64,000 nucleotides of DNA from Marinovum algicola (lineage in GTDB: Bacteria; Pseudomonadota; Alphaproteobacteria; Rhodobacterales; Rhodobacteraceae), in NCBI RefSeq assembly GCF_900109145.1, contig NZ_FNYY01000012.1, forward strand, positions 1 through 64,000, given 5' to 3'. A program made the position numbers and the translations under genes. A model generated the notes under the pieces. That model made no database searches. It had not been told where the DNA came from and was given only the letters and a program-made list of their open reading frames with translations. Below are positions 6,272-15,731 of this stretch, piece by piece. Each line of letters begins with the position of its first letter. Position 1 is the stretch's first letter.

Positions 6272-8828
6272 TCACGATCCGCCCCGGCACCACGATCACC
6301 TTCTTCGGCGCGCTGCCTTCCAGCGCCTTGACCACAGCGTGATGGCCGAGCGCGAGTTTTTCAACCTCTTCCTTCGAAGCATCGGTGGCAACGCTGATTT
6401 CCGCCCGCCGCTTGCCGTTGATCTGGATCGGCAGGGTGACGGCGTTTTCCACCAGCATCGCCTCGTCGGCCTGCGGCCATTCGGCCGCGATCACCAGCCC
6501 CTTGCCACCGAGCAGCGACCAGACCTCTTCGGACAGATGCGGCGTCATCGGCGCCATCAGCTGGGCCAGGGCGCGGGTCGACGCGCGTTTCGCCTCGCCG
6601 CCGGCCTTGGATTTGGCAAGCGTGTTGGTAAAGGCGTAAAGCCGGGCGATGGCGGCGTTGAAACCAAAGCTCTCGATGCCCAGGGTCACATCGCGGATCG
6701 CCTTGTGCATCTCTTTCAGCAGCGCCTCGTCCCCGGCCTGCGGGCCATCCTCGGAGGCGGCGGCGTCGCTGGCGATGCGGTGCACGCGGGACAGGTGGCG
6801 CGCGGCGGCCTCGGCGCCTGCGGCGGTCCATTCCACGTCGCGCTCGGGGGGTGAGTCTGACAGGACGAACCAGCGCGCGGTGTCGGCGCCGAAGTTGGCG
6901 ACGATCTCGGCCGGATCGACGACGTTGTTCTTGGACTTCGACATCTTGGCCGACGGCACCACTTCGGCCTGCTCGCCGGTGGCGCGGACAACGACTGCGC
7001 CGTCACGCTCCTCCACATCCGCCGGGTAATGATACACCGGTCGGCCGTTGGCATCCCGGGTCTGATAGATCGCATGGGTCACCATGCCCTGGGTAAAGAG
7101 CGCGTTGAACGGCTCCTTGGCGCTTTCCGGCAGATGCCCGGTGATGTGCATGGCGCGGGCAAAGAAGCGCGAATAGAGCAGGTGCAGGATCGCATGCTCG
7201 ATGCCGCCGATGTACTGATCGACGTTCATCCAGTATTGCGCCGCCGCCAGGTCGGTGGGCGTGTCGGCGTGCGGTGCGGTAAAACGGGCAAAATACCACG
7301 AGCTGTCGACGAAAGTATCCATCGTGTCGGTTTCGCGCTTGGCGGGCCGGCCACAGGCGGGGCAGGCGCAGTCGCGCCAGGTCGGGTGCCGGTCGAGCGG
7401 ATTGCCCGGCGTGTCGAAACTGACGTCATAAGGCAGCTCGACGGGCAGGTTTTCCTTTTTCTCCGGCACCACGCCGCAGGCCTCGCAATGCACCACCGGA
7501 ATCGGGCAGCCCCAGTAGCGCTGACGTGACAGGCCCCAGTCGCGCAGGCGGAACTTGGTCACGCCCTGGCCGACGCCGTTGTCCTCGCAAAAGGCGATGG
7601 CGGCGTCGATACCTTCTTCGCCGGTCTGTTCGGTCTCGCCTGCGAAGCCGCGCACATAGATCACCCGCTCCGATTTCGGCGGCACATAGGCCTCGCCGCC
7701 GTCTTCCGGCATGGTGCGGCCCTCGTCCTCGGCCGAGGCAAAGACCGAGGTCACCGGCAGCTCGTACTTGCGGGCGAACTCGAGATCGCGGGCGTCATGC
7801 GCCGGGCAGCCGAAGATCGCGCCGGTGCCGTAATCCATCAGGATGAAATTGGCGATATAGACCGGCAGATCCCAGGCGGTGTCGAACGGGTGGCGCACGG
7901 TCAGCCCGGTGTCAAAGCCCTTCTTCTCGGCCTTTTCCAACGCTTCCTCGGTGGTCGCGCCCTTGCGGCATTCGGCGCAGAAAGCAGCGATTTCGGGGTT
8001 GTCCTTTTCCAGCGCCCTGGCCAGCGGATGGTCGGGCGAAATGCCCAGGAAGGACGCGCCGAGCAGGGTGTCGGGGCGGGTCGTATAGACCTCGACCCGG
8101 TCGAAGCCCTCGGGGCCATCGGTGAGGCCAAAGGCAAACTGCAAGCCGCGCGAGCGACCGATCCAGTTCTGCTGCATCAGCTTGACCTTGGCCGGCCAGT
8201 CATCCAGCCCGTCGATGGCGTCAAGCAGCTCTTCGGCCATGTCGGAGATGCGGAAGAACCACTGCGTCAGCTCGCGCCGCTCGACCTCGGCGCCCGAGCG
8301 CCAGCCCTTGCCGTCCTCGACCTGTTCGTTGGCCAGCACCGTCATGTCGACCGGATCCCAGTTGACCACGGCGTTCTTGCGATAAACCAGACCCTGATCG
8401 AGGAAATCCAGGAACAGCGCCTGCTGCTGGCCGTAGTACTCGGGGTCGCAGGTGGCAAACATCCGCGACCAGTCGAGCGAGAGGCCCAGCGGCTTCATCT
8501 GTTCGACCATGTCGTCGATGTTGGAATAGGTCCAGTCCTTGGGGTGGCCGCCGCTGGCCATGGCGGCATTTTCGGCCGGCATGCCGAAGGCGTCGAAGCC
8601 CATCGGGTGCAGCACGTTGTGGCCGGTGGAAATCTTGTAGCGGGCGATCACGTCGCCCATGGTGTAGTTGCGCACATGGCCCATGTGCAGCTTGCCCGAG
8701 GGGTAGGGGAACATCTCGAGCACGTAGTATTTCGGCTTGCCGCCCTCCATCGTGGCGGTGAAGGATTCGGCCTCGGTCCAGGCCTCCTGCCATTTCGCCT
8801 CGATCGAGGCGGCATCATAGCGCGACAT
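6258..8828 (-). CDS. leuS: leucyl-tRNA synthetase
   Basis: This 856-residue class Ia synthetase charges tRNA-Leu. The HIGH-type motif appears as [12 protein letters not shown] near residue 45, and the KMSKS motif is intact ([10 protein letters not shown], about residue 620). Between them lie the CP1 editing domain ([12 protein letters not shown]) and the zinc-like [24 protein letters not shown] segment. The C-terminal anticodon-binding domain and the small end domain finishing in IVNVVV are present. The start is supported by AAGGGA upstream of ATG 8828. It is the first gene of the leuS-lptE-holA operon. Confidence 0.97.
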   Translation of the reverse strand: MSRYDAASIEAKWQEAWTEAESFTATMEGGKPKYYVLEMFPYPSGKLHMGHVRNYTMGDVIARYKISTGHNVLHPMGFDAFGMPAENAAMASGGHPKDWTYSNIDDMVEQMKPLGLSLDWSRMFATCDPEYYGQQQALFLDFLDQGLVYRKNAVVNWDPVDMTVLANEQVEDGKGWRSGAEVERRELTQWFFRISDMAEELLDAIDGLDDWPAKVKLMQQNWIGRSRGLQFAFGLTDGPEGFDRVEVYTTRPDTLLGASFLGISPDHPLARALEKDNPEIAAFCAECRKGATTEEALEKAEKKGFDTGLTVRHPFDTAWDLPVYIANFILMDYGTGAIFGCPAHDARDLEFARKYELPVTSVFASAEDEGRTMPEDGGEAYVPPKSERVIYVRGFAGETEQTGEEGIDAAIAFCEDNGVGQGVTKFRLRDWGLSRQRYWGCPIPVVHCEACGVVPEKKENLPVELPYDVSFDTPGNPLDRHPTWRDCACPACGRPAKRETDTMDTFVDSSWYFARFTAPHADTPTDLAAAQYWMNVDQYIGGIEHAILHLLYSRFFARAMHITGHLPESAKEPFNALFTQGMVTHAIYQTRDANGRPVYHYPADVEERDGAVVVRATGEQAEVVPSAKMSKSKNNVVDPAEIVANFGADTARWFVLSDSPPERDVEWTAAGAEAAARHLSRVHRIASDAAASEDGPQAGDEALLKEMHKAIRDVTLGIESFGFNAAIARLYAFTNTLAKSKAGGEAKRASTRALAQLMAPMTPHLSEEVWSLLGGKGLVIAAEWPQADEAMLVENAVTLPIQINGKRRAEISVATDASKEEVEKLALGHHAVVKALEGSAPKKVIVVPGRIVNVVV

Positions 8829-8904
8829 ATGCGGGTTCCCTTGGGCGTCTTGCGGTCATCCGGGTGATATTGCCTGATCGGGCCAGCGTCCAGTGGGCGA
8901 GGGG

Positions 8905-8940
8905 AAAAAGGGCGCGAGGCCCCGGCGCGGCGGCCGGGGC
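8905..8940 (-). terminator. terminator downstream of pseudo-caspase gene
   Basis: GCCCCGGC (8919-8926) and GCCGGGGC (8933-8940) form an 8-bp stem. On the minus strand it is followed, after eight bases, by CTTTTT (A run 8905-8909 on plus). It lies just after the stop of the caspase-like gene and would end the long minus-strand cluster before leuS. Confidence 0.5.
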
Positions 8941-8955
8941 GCGTGGCGGCAGGCC

Positions 8956-10593
8956 TCAGCGGCCGGCCAGCAGGAAGGCGGCGGTGCGCTTGCTGACATA
9001 GCCGCTGACAAAGATGCCACGGTCTTCCTGATACTGCCGGATCGCACGCCGCGTCTGATCGGTGAAATTGCCATCGGCCATCCCGAGGCTGTAGCCCAGC
9101 CCCATCAGGCGCTGTTCCACCAGCAGCCGGGTCACGGTGTTGGTGACGATCTCGCGCTCTTCGGCGCGGGCGGCCGCGACCTGCCGGTCGGTGTCGTCAT
9201 TGCGCATCTCGGCGATGCGGCTGCGCGCGGCGTCGGCGAATTCCGAATTGCCGAACCGCTCGAGAAAGGCCTCGTAGCCCGCAAGGGTGTCCTGTTCGCG
9301 GGCATCGCGCCAGGCGCGCCTTGCGTCGCGTGCGCGCTCTTCCGCCTGCGCGGTCTCGATCTCATCGAGATGGCGGCGGGCATCGGCGGCATAGCGGCCC
9401 TCGGGATAGCGTTCGAGATAGGCGCGCAGGCCCGCCTCGGTGCCATCGGCACCGGTGTCCTGCCAGACACGGTCCTCTTCGCGGCGCATCGCTTCGGCCT
9501 GCTCGGCGCGGCGTTCGGCGGCCTGCTCGGTGATCTGGCGCAGCTGGCGGCGGTCGAGATAGCCGGTGACCTCCTGGCGCCGATCGCGCTGCCAGTGTTC
9601 GATGGCGCTGCGGCTGCCCCGGCCGAAGATGCCGTCGATGCCGCGGGTGTCATAGCCCAGGAGGGTCAGATCGCGCTGGATCTGGCGGCGGTCGTTGCGG
9701 GTGAGGTCCAGCCGCTCTTCCGCCGCCTGCCAGCGGTTCGCCTCTTCGGCGTCGAGCGCGGCAATCCGGCGCCTGGCCTCGCCGACATAGCGGCCCCGGG
9801 AATGGCGGTCGATGTAGAGATCGAAGGCCTCTTTTGTACCCAGCGCGCTGATCGCCGCCCAGAAACCTTCTTCTTCGGCCTCGCTGCGCAGCGCTTCGGT
9901 GTCGATGGCGGGCTGCGATGGCCCGATATTGCCTTCGGTGAAGCCCACGGTATCGCTGAGAAATCCGCGTGCCGAGAGCTGTGACAGCGCATCGTCGAGG
10001 CTCACACCTTCGCGCAGCAGCCCGGCAAAGATCGCATAGCGCATCCATTCCGTCGCGCCGCTGGCAAGGGTCACCCCCTGCGGCAGGGTCATTCCCTGGG
10101 TGCCGCTGCGCAACCCGGTCTCCTGCGGCGAGAGCCGGCCGGAGCGCCCGGCCAGAATGACGGAGCGGCCCGCCGCCGCCGCGCCGGCGATATCGGCCAG
10201 CGCGGTGAGCGAGACCCCCTGGGCCGAGAGATTGAGCGGGCCCACATCGCGCGCATCGGTGCCCAGCAGCCAGGCGTCGGTGCCGGTGCTGACGAAATGC
10301 CCGTCGAGCACGATGAGCACGCGGTCGGCCTCCGGGGCGCGGTCGCGAAAGCGGGCCGCGGCCTCGCGCAAGTCATCGGCATCGGCGTTGTAGTCGCTGA
10401 TGACCTCGAACCCCACCTCTTCGAGCCGCTGGCCAATGGCGCGGATGTCGCGGGCGTCGCGCGCATCGTCGAGACGGCGATAGTCCCAATTGGCCAGAAC
10501 CAGCGCCAGATCGGCGGCCGAGACCTGGCCCGCCACAAGCAGGGCGGCAAGCGCCACGGAACGCGTCAGCGCGCGCGTCAAGGACAGGGACAT
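8956..10593 (-). CDS. exported caspase-like (pseudo-protease) protein with two peptidoglycan-binding domains
   Basis: This 545-residue protein starts with a signal peptide (residues 1-26, ending VSAA). Residues 27-155 match the caspase/peptidase C14 fold: LALVLANWDYRRL, RDARDIRAIGQRLEEVGFEV, then VLIVLDGHF with His99 in the catalytic-histidine place. The catalytic-Cys strand normally reads DACR; here it reads VILAGRSG (145-152), with Gly149 where Cys is expected. The peptidase is therefore probably inactive. Three similar repeats follow (about 255-280, 386-411, 438-463), together with two PG_binding_1 domains (302-353 and 486-542). It begins 16 bases after the PaaK-like gene, with GGGAGG before the ATG, so it is probably the last gene of the ABC/acyl-CoA cluster. 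Confidence 0.75.
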   Translation of the reverse strand: MSLSLTRALTRSVALAALLVAGQVSAADLALVLANWDYRRLDDARDARDIRAIGQRLEEVGFEVISDYNADADDLREAAARFRDRAPEADRVLIVLDGHFVSTGTDAWLLGTDARDVGPLNLSAQGVSLTALADIAGAAAAGRSVILAGRSGRLSPQETGLRSGTQGMTLPQGVTLASGATEWMRYAIFAGLLREGVSLDDALSQLSARGFLSDTVGFTEGNIGPSQPAIDTEALRSEAEEEGFWAAISALGTKEAFDLYIDRHSRGRYVGEARRRIAALDAEEANRWQAAEERLDLTRNDRRQIQRDLTLLGYDTRGIDGIFGRGSRSAIEHWQRDRRQEVTGYLDRRQLRQITEQAAERRAEQAEAMRREEDRVWQDTGADGTEAGLRAYLERYPEGRYAADARRHLDEIETAQAEERARDARRAWRDAREQDTLAGYEAFLERFGNSEFADAARSRIAEMRNDDTDRQVAAARAEEREIVTNTVTRLLVEQRLMGLGYSLGMADGNFTDQTRRAIRQYQEDRGIFVSGYVSKRTAAFLLAGR

Positions 10594-10609
10594 GGTGATT
10601 CCTCCCGGA

Positions 10610-11782
10610 TCAGTCGTAGACGCGGGTATCTTCGATCACGATGCCATCCTTGGGAAGCTCACCCGGCCTCACAAGCTCGACAGCACCGCGCAGCTTGAGC
10701 ACCTCGCGGATGGATGTCTCGTAAAGGCTAGGGTCGCCGGCGGCGCTTTCAAGCCGCACGATCATCTTGTCGGCCTCGCCCTCGCGGGCGGCGATCACCC
10801 GGGCGCGGGTCACCTCGTCGTGCCGCGCCACCAGTTCGGCCACCTGTTCGGGCCGCACGAACATGCCCTTTATCTTGGTGGTCTGATCGGCCCGGCCCAT
10901 CCAGCCCTTGATCCGCATATTCGTGCGGCCACAAGGGCTTGCGCCTGGCAGAACGGCGCTCATGTCGCCGGTGGCAAAGCGGATCAGCGGGTAGTCGGGA
11001 TTGAGTGTGGTGACCACGATCTCGCCGACGTCGCCCGCGGCAACCGGGTCGCCGGTGCCCGGGGTCACGATCTCGACGATCACCCCCTCATCGACGATCA
11101 TGCCCTCCCGCGCGTCGCTCTCATAGGCGATATTTCCGATGTCGGCGGTGGCATAACATTGCAGGCAGGCGATGCCGCGATCGGCGTATTCCTGCCGGAG
11201 CGAGGGAAACAGCGCGCCGCCGCCGACCGCTGCCTTGGTGATCGTGAGCGGCAGGCCCAGCGCCTCGGCCTTGTCGAGGATCACCTTGAGGTAGTCCGGC
11301 GTGCCGGCATAGGCGGTGATGCCCAGATCATGTGCGGCGCGGGCTTGAAGCTCCGTTTGGCCGGTGCCGGCGGGCAGCACGGCGGCGCCCACCGCGCGGG
11401 CGCCGTTTTCAAAGATCATGCCGGCCGGGGTGAGGTGATAGCCGAAACAATTCTGCACGATATCGCCCGCGCCGATGCCGGCGGCGTGCAGGAACCGGCC
11501 CATCCGCCACCAGTCGTGGCTCACCCCGCCGGGCTCATAGATCGGGCCGGGCGACTGAAAGACATGCGCCAGGTTCGACACCGGCAACCCGCCAAAGGGC
11601 CGCTGCGCCTTCTGCCGGGCCACCAGGTCGGATTTGCGCAGCACCGGCAGGCGGGCCAGCCCCGAGAGGTCGCTCAGCGGGTCGATCCCGTGGCGGGCCA
11701 GCTGCGCATTGAGCGCGTCGCGCTGGGCGGCGTGGCGCACCTCGGGCGTCCGGGTTTCCAGGGCGTCGAAATGGCGGCTCAT
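10610..11782 (-). CDS. phenylacetate-CoA ligase (PaaK)-like AMP-forming ligase
   Basis: This 390-residue protein belongs to the PaaK branch of adenylate-forming enzymes, which convert a carboxylic acid to its CoA thioester. Supporting segments are SPGPIYEPGGVSHDWWRMGRFLHAAG, YAGTPDYLKVILDKA, the AMP-binding-like VGGGALFPSLR, and GRADQTTKIKGMFVRPEQVAELV before the C-terminal lid. The start at ATG 11782 has AAGGAT upstream; a frame extension to 11839 runs into a palindromic repeat and is not credible. It follows the ABC ATPase gene in the cluster, suggesting that an imported acid is activated. The substrate is not deducible. Confidence 0.82.
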   Translation of the reverse strand: MSRHFDALETRTPEVRHAAQRDALNAQLARHGIDPLSDLSGLARLPVLRKSDLVARQKAQRPFGGLPVSNLAHVFQSPGPIYEPGGVSHDWWRMGRFLHAAGIGAGDIVQNCFGYHLTPAGMIFENGARAVGAAVLPAGTGQTELQARAAHDLGITAYAGTPDYLKVILDKAEALGLPLTITKAAVGGGALFPSLRQEYADRGIACLQCYATADIGNIAYESDAREGMIVDEGVIVEIVTPGTGDPVAAGDVGEIVVTTLNPDYPLIRFATGDMSAVLPGASPCGRTNMRIKGWMGRADQTTKIKGMFVRPEQVAELVARHDEVTRARVIAAREGEADKMIVRLESAAGDPSLYETSIREVLKLRGAVELVRPGELPKDGIVIEDTRVYD

Positions 11783-11813
11783 CGAAGGTATCCTTTGGTC
11801 AAATGCCGTGGTT

Positions 11814-11887
11814 CCGCAGGCCGGGCGTCGGCCCGGCATAGCGTCGGTGTGTCGTGCCGGCCTGCCGGGCCGAAGCCCGGCCTGCGG
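11814..11887. repeat. palindromic REP-like repeat pair in the ABC operon
   Basis: The outer arms CCGCAGGCCGGGC (11814-11826) and GCCCGGCCTGCGG (11875-11887) are perfect complements. Inner GC-rich arms are nested between them. It sits between the second ABC ATPase and the PaaK-like gene, where it could stabilise or attenuate the operon mRNA. Confidence 0.7.
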
Positions 11888-11900
11888 TCGTGAGTGGTGG

Positions 11901-12752
11901 TCAGGCCAGCCAGCGCTTGCGGCGGCGGTAAGAGCGTACGTCGCGGAACGATTTGCGGCCCTCGTCGGACATGCCGAGATAGAATTCCTTCACATCGGCA
12001 TTCTCGCGCAGATCCTTTGCGGCACCGTCCATCACCACCCGGCCGCTCTCGAGAATGTAGCCGTAATGGGCAAAGCGCAGCGCCACGTTGGTGTTCTGCT
12101 CGGCCAGCAGGAAGGAGACGCCCTCGTTCTCGTTGACCGATTTCACGATCTCGAAGATCTGCTCCACCAGCTGCGGCGCCAGCCCCATCGAGGGCTCGTC
12201 CAGCAGGATGGTCTCGGGGCGGCTCATCAGCGCGCGGCCGATCGCCGTCATCTGCTGCTCGCCGCCCGAAGTATAGCCGGCCTGGCTGCGGCGCCGTTCC
12301 TTGAGGCGCGGGAAATAGGAATAGACCATCTCGAGATCGGCCTCGATCGCGCCCTTGCCGTCCCGCCGCGTATAGGCGCCGGTCAGCAGGTTTTCCTCGA
12401 CGGTCAGATGTTCGAAGCAATGCCGGCCTTCCATCACCTGGATCACCCCGCGCTTGACCAGCGCGGCCGGGTCGAGCCCCTGCACCGTCTCGCCCTTGTA
12501 GTTGATCGAGCCTTTGGTGACCTCGCCGCGTTCGGAGTGCAGCAGGTTGGAAATGGCTTTGAGCGTGGTGGTCTTGCCGGCCCCGTTGCCGCCCAGAAGC
12601 GCGGTGATCCCGCCCTTGGGCACGGTGAGCGACACGCCTTTGAGCACCAGGATCACGTGATTGTAGATCACCTCGATATTGTTGACCTCTAGCAGGGCCT
12701 CTTCGGATTGGGCTGTGGTCGGTGCGGCGTCCAGCATCTTCTTCTCTTTCAC
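11901..12752 (-). CDS. LIV-type ABC transporter ATP-binding protein (LivF-like)
   Basis: This 283-residue ATPase has Walker A GGNGAGKTT (about residues 54-62), the signature TSGGEQQM, and Walker B TILLDEPSMGLAPQ with the switch His replaced by the usual LivF ending LLAEQNTNVAL. The sequence fits LivF rather than LivG. It is longer than standard LivF (about 235), with an N-terminal extension of about 20 residues and a basic tail (RRRKRWLA). The first codon is GTG 12752, or ATG 12737 five codons on. Both lie in a copy of the dispersed AGAAGAAG-type repeat, so the start is uncertain. It drives the permeases encoded upstream in the operon. Confidence 0.9.
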   Translation of the reverse strand: MKEKKMLDAAPTTAQSEEALLEVNNIEVIYNHVILVLKGVSLTVPKGGITALLGGNGAGKTTTLKAISNLLHSERGEVTKGSINYKGETVQGLDPAALVKRGVIQVMEGRHCFEHLTVEENLLTGAYTRRDGKGAIEADLEMVYSYFPRLKERRRSQAGYTSGGEQQMTAIGRALMSRPETILLDEPSMGLAPQLVEQIFEIVKSVNENEGVSFLLAEQNTNVALRFAHYGYILESGRVVMDGAAKDLRENADVKEFYLGMSDEGRKSFRDVRSYRRRKRWLA

Positions 12753-12760
12753 AAATACGC
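12738..12760 (-). repeat. dispersed repeat tail overlapping the ATPase start
   Basis: GCGTATTTGTGAAAGAGAAG on the minus strand matches the tail of the hairpin repeats at 1949-2006 and 50980-51037 and the copy at 17619-17640. It overlaps the start of the LivF-like gene, where its purine-rich end could act as the ribosome-binding site. Confidence 0.55.
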
Positions 12761-12804
12761 AGATCCGGCGGCAGCGGTCGGCGCCGCCGCCGGAGAGGAG
12801 AGAT

Positions 12805-14094
12805 TTACATCTCGCAGGCGTCGTTCACCGGCCAGGGCGCATTGGCCTCGGCGTATTCGGCGGCTTTTTCGGCCACCAGCGCCTCATAGGCCTCGGTGTT
12901 CGGTGTCAGGTGGTCCGAGACCTTGACGAATTTCTCGCCGTCCCATTCCAGCATCCAGCCACCCGACTTGCCGGTGTGGTCGGCGCAGGAGGTCTTGAAT
13001 GGCGGCACCATGCCGTCGAGGCCCAGTTCGCTGATCCGCGCTTCGGTCATGTCGATGTTCTCGAGCCCCCAACGCAGCTGGCTGGCGTCGATCTCGCCGG
13101 TGTCGAATTCCTGCTGCGCCATGCGGATGCCTTCGGCGAGGATGGCCGAGATGATGATGCCGCGGTTGTAGAACACGCCGGCCATCTCTTCTTCGTTCGA
13201 CTTGGAATTGCCGGCATCGACAACGTGGGTCTTGATGTCGGCCACCACCGGCGCGTCGAGGTTCGGGAAGGACCAGGAGATCGACTTGTAGCCCTTGCCG
13301 TCTTCGCCGACGATCTTGAGGTCGGCATCATGCCCGGCCCACCAGACACCCACCATGTTCTCCATCGGGAACTTGGTCTTGACGGCTTCGGTGATGGCGC
13401 CGGCGTTCATCGCGCCCCAGCCCCACATCACCACGTAATCGGGGCGTTCGCGGCGGATTTGCAGCCATTGCGCCGATTGGTTCTGCATCTCTTTCAGACC
13501 GACCGGGATCGGCACCAGCTCGAAACCCTTCTCCTCGGCCATGCGCTCGAGCAGCGGCAGCGGTTCCTTGCCGTAGGGGTGGTCGAGGTGCAGGAAGGCG
13601 ATCTTCTTGCCGTCGAGCGAGCCCTGGCCCTCGAGGTACTGCACGATCATGTCGGCCGCATCCCAATAGCCCGCCGGCGTGTTGAAAGCCCACTGGAAGG
13701 TCTTGCCGTCCATCATCGGCGAAAAGCCGTAGCCCGGCGCCAGGATCGGGATTTCGTCGACATTGGTCTTGGGCAGCACCTGAAGCGTGATGCCGGTCGA
13801 CCAGGGCTGGGTCACGATCGCCTTGCCCTTGGTCTTTTCATAGCATTCCACGCCCTTTTCGGTGGAATAGCCGGTCTCGCATTCCTCGAAGTCGATCATC
13901 ACGCCGCCGATGCCGCCGTCGCGGGCATTGAGCATGTTCATGTAATCGGCCTGGCCGTTCATCAGCGGAATGCCGGTGGCTGCGAAGGGGCCGGTGCGGT
14001 AGCTGAGGTTCGGGGTAAAGAGCCCCTCGGCCAGCGCCGCGCTGCCCGCCGTGGCCAGCGCCGCCGCGGCGGCCCATTTGGTAAAGTGGTTCAT
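12805..14094 (-). CDS. LIV-type ABC transporter substrate-binding protein
   Basis: This 429-residue periplasmic protein binds the transported substrate. Residues 1-22 form a signal peptide (ending in GSAALAEG). The rest fits type I periplasmic-binding folds of the Leu/Ile/Val family: RTGPFAATGIPLMNGQADYMN near the N-terminus, DGKKIAFLHLDHPYGKEPLPLLER in the hinge region, and ENMVGVWWAGHDADL. It is longer than LivJ (about 350-370), in line with homologues that bind larger acids. The start ATG 14094 has a strong GGGAGG site. It lies between the permease and ATPase genes of the cluster. The ligand is unknown. Confidence 0.92.
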   Translation of the reverse strand: MNHFTKWAAAAALATAGSAALAEGLFTPNLSYRTGPFAATGIPLMNGQADYMNMLNARDGGIGGVMIDFEECETGYSTEKGVECYEKTKGKAIVTQPWSTGITLQVLPKTNVDEIPILAPGYGFSPMMDGKTFQWAFNTPAGYWDAADMIVQYLEGQGSLDGKKIAFLHLDHPYGKEPLPLLERMAEEKGFELVPIPVGLKEMQNQSAQWLQIRRERPDYVVMWGWGAMNAGAITEAVKTKFPMENMVGVWWAGHDADLKIVGEDGKGYKSISWSFPNLDAPVVADIKTHVVDAGNSKSNEEEMAGVFYNRGIIISAILAEGIRMAQQEFDTGEIDASQLRWGLENIDMTEARISELGLDGMVPPFKTSCADHTGKSGGWMLEWDGEKFVKVSDHLTPNTEAYEALVAEKAAEYAEANAPWPVNDACEM

Positions 14095-14143
14095 CTGGTA
14101 TCCTCCCATGGATTGCTTGTGTTTTTGGGTATTGGGCCGGCCC

Positions 14144-15220
14144 CTAGTGCGGGAACGGCCAGAGAATGAGTTTCTCGCGGATCAGCGCCCAGAGCCGGGC
14201 CAGCCCGTGCGGTTCGATGATCAGGAAGAAGATGATCAGCCCGCCGACGATCATGATGTTGAGGTGCTCGACCATGGCCGAGGACACCGGAAGGCCCAGG
14301 GCTTCGGGCACGATGCCCAGCACCACCGGCAACCCGACGATCAGGATCGCGCCAAGGTAGTTGCCGAGGATCGAGCCCAGCCCGCCGATGATGGCGATGA
14401 ACAGGATGCGGAAGCTCAGCGGAATGTCGAACAGGTTGGGCTCGGCCGCGCCGCGCCACATGAAGACAAAGAGCGCTCCGGCCACGCCGACCACATAAGA
14501 CGAGACTGCAAAGGCGGTGAGCTTGGATTTCATCAGGTTGATGCCGATCAGCTCGGCGGCGATGTCCATGTCGCGCGTCGCCTTCCAGGTCCGTCCGAGA
14601 TTGCCGCGGGTCAGGTTGATGCAGAGCAGGGTGAGCAGGGTGACGATGCCCAGAACCACGAAATACTGTACCACCGAAGAGGCCTGCGGCCCGGCGACAT
14701 AGATGCCGAAGATGTCGAGATTGGGCACCTGGATCGCGCCGGAGGCATTGTAGTTGTAGAGCCAGGCCCATTTCTCGAACAGCCAGACCAGAAAGAACTG
14801 CGCCGCCAACGTGGCAATCGCGAGGTAGAACCCCTTGATCCTCAGCGACGGGATGCCAAAGGCCACGCCGACCCCGGCCGAGAAGATGCCGGACAACAGG
14901 ATCGCCAGGATCGGGTTCATCCAGGGCATCAGGGTGACCATCTTGTAGCAGGCATAGGCGCCCACCCCCATGAAGGCCGCGGTGCCGAGGCTGAGCTGGC
15001 CGGCATAGCCGGTCAGGATGTTGAGCCCCAGCGCCGCCAGCGCGTAGATCATGATCGGGATCAGCAGCGTCTGAAAGGCGAACTCGCTGGCGGTCAGCGG
15101 AAAGATCACCCAGGCAAAGAGCAGAATGATCGCCAGAAGCACGGCATCCTGCCTGACGGGAAACAGCGCCTGGTCGGCCTTGTAAGTCGTCTTGAACTGT
15201 CCTGCGGTTCTATAGAGCAT
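14144..15220 (-). CDS. LIV-type ABC transporter permease (LivM-like)
   Basis: This 358-residue inner-membrane protein has about nine hydrophobic segments. Family marks are LGLNILTGYAGQLSLGTAAFMGVGAYA, PSLRIKGFYLAIATLA and the cytoplasmic coupling loop AIIGGLGSILGNYLGA, all typical of LivM. The C-terminus is LARLWALIREKLILWPFPH. The start ATG 15220 follows about 100 bases of intergenic sequence after the VOC gene. It forms the transport channel with the LivH-like protein encoded at 15732-16685. Confidence 0.93.
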   Translation of the reverse strand: MLYRTAGQFKTTYKADQALFPVRQDAVLLAIILLFAWVIFPLTASEFAFQTLLIPIMIYALAALGLNILTGYAGQLSLGTAAFMGVGAYACYKMVTLMPWMNPILAILLSGIFSAGVGVAFGIPSLRIKGFYLAIATLAAQFFLVWLFEKWAWLYNYNASGAIQVPNLDIFGIYVAGPQASSVVQYFVVLGIVTLLTLLCINLTRGNLGRTWKATRDMDIAAELIGINLMKSKLTAFAVSSYVVGVAGALFVFMWRGAAEPNLFDIPLSFRILFIAIIGGLGSILGNYLGAILIVGLPVVLGIVPEALGLPVSSAMVEHLNIMIVGGLIIFFLIIEPHGLARLWALIREKLILWPFPH

Positions 15221-15328
15221 GCGTCGTTTTCCGTTCTTTCCATTGAAGATGCGCGGCGCCCGCCCATCCTGCGTCCGTCCTGAAGACTGCGCGGGCCCCG
15301 CGCCTCTCCTGCTCTTGGTCCCCGGCGC

Positions 15329-15703
15329 TCACGGCCAGTCCGCCGCCGCGCCGGGAAAATCCTCGCCCTGTGGCCCGACGAGGCAGAACCGGTGGCCGGT
15401 GGGGGCCTGCATCACGGTCCAGCTCCTGACCGCGCCGATCCGCTCGGCGCCCAATGCGGCCAGCCGCGTGGCCTCGGCACCCTGATCGTCGGTTTCGATG
15501 TCCAGATGCACCCGCGGCGCATGGTCCACCGCCTGAAGCAGCACCTTGGGATATCCCTCATGCCCGTCGAACTGGGCGTATTTGCCGTCAGGGTCGATCT
15601 TGCCCTCCTTGCCCAGCGCGGCCGACCAGAAGGCGCAGGCCTGCGTCAGGTCGTCGGTCTGGCAGTCGATGACGATGCATCCGATGCGGGATTTGTGGCT
15701 CAT
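15329..15703 (-). CDS. VOC (glyoxalase/bleomycin-resistance-like) family protein
   Basis: This 124-residue protein has the beta-alpha-beta-beta-beta pattern of the VOC superfamily. It opens with GCIVIDCQTDDLTQACAFWSAALGK and contains KVLLQAVDHAPRVHLDIETDD and the closing APTGHRFCLVGPQGEDFPG, close to the Glyoxalase_6 type. Conserved His and Glu residues could bind a metal, but no reaction can be named. GGAGA precedes ATG 15703. The gene is inserted between the two permease genes on the same strand, 28 bases after livH-like, so it is probably co-transcribed and may act on the transported compound. Confidence 0.78.
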   Translation of the reverse strand: MSHKSRIGCIVIDCQTDDLTQACAFWSAALGKEGKIDPDGKYAQFDGHEGYPKVLLQAVDHAPRVHLDIETDDQGAEATRLAALGAERIGAVRSWTVMQAPTGHRFCLVGPQGEDFPGAAADWP

Positions 15704-15731
15704 GTCTGTCTCCGTGACGGGCCGGCGCCCG

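Noticed and set aside
4670-6331. A long plus-strand frame opposite holA and lptE
   Set aside because: No recognisable domain; both minus-strand genes have clear motifs and operon context.
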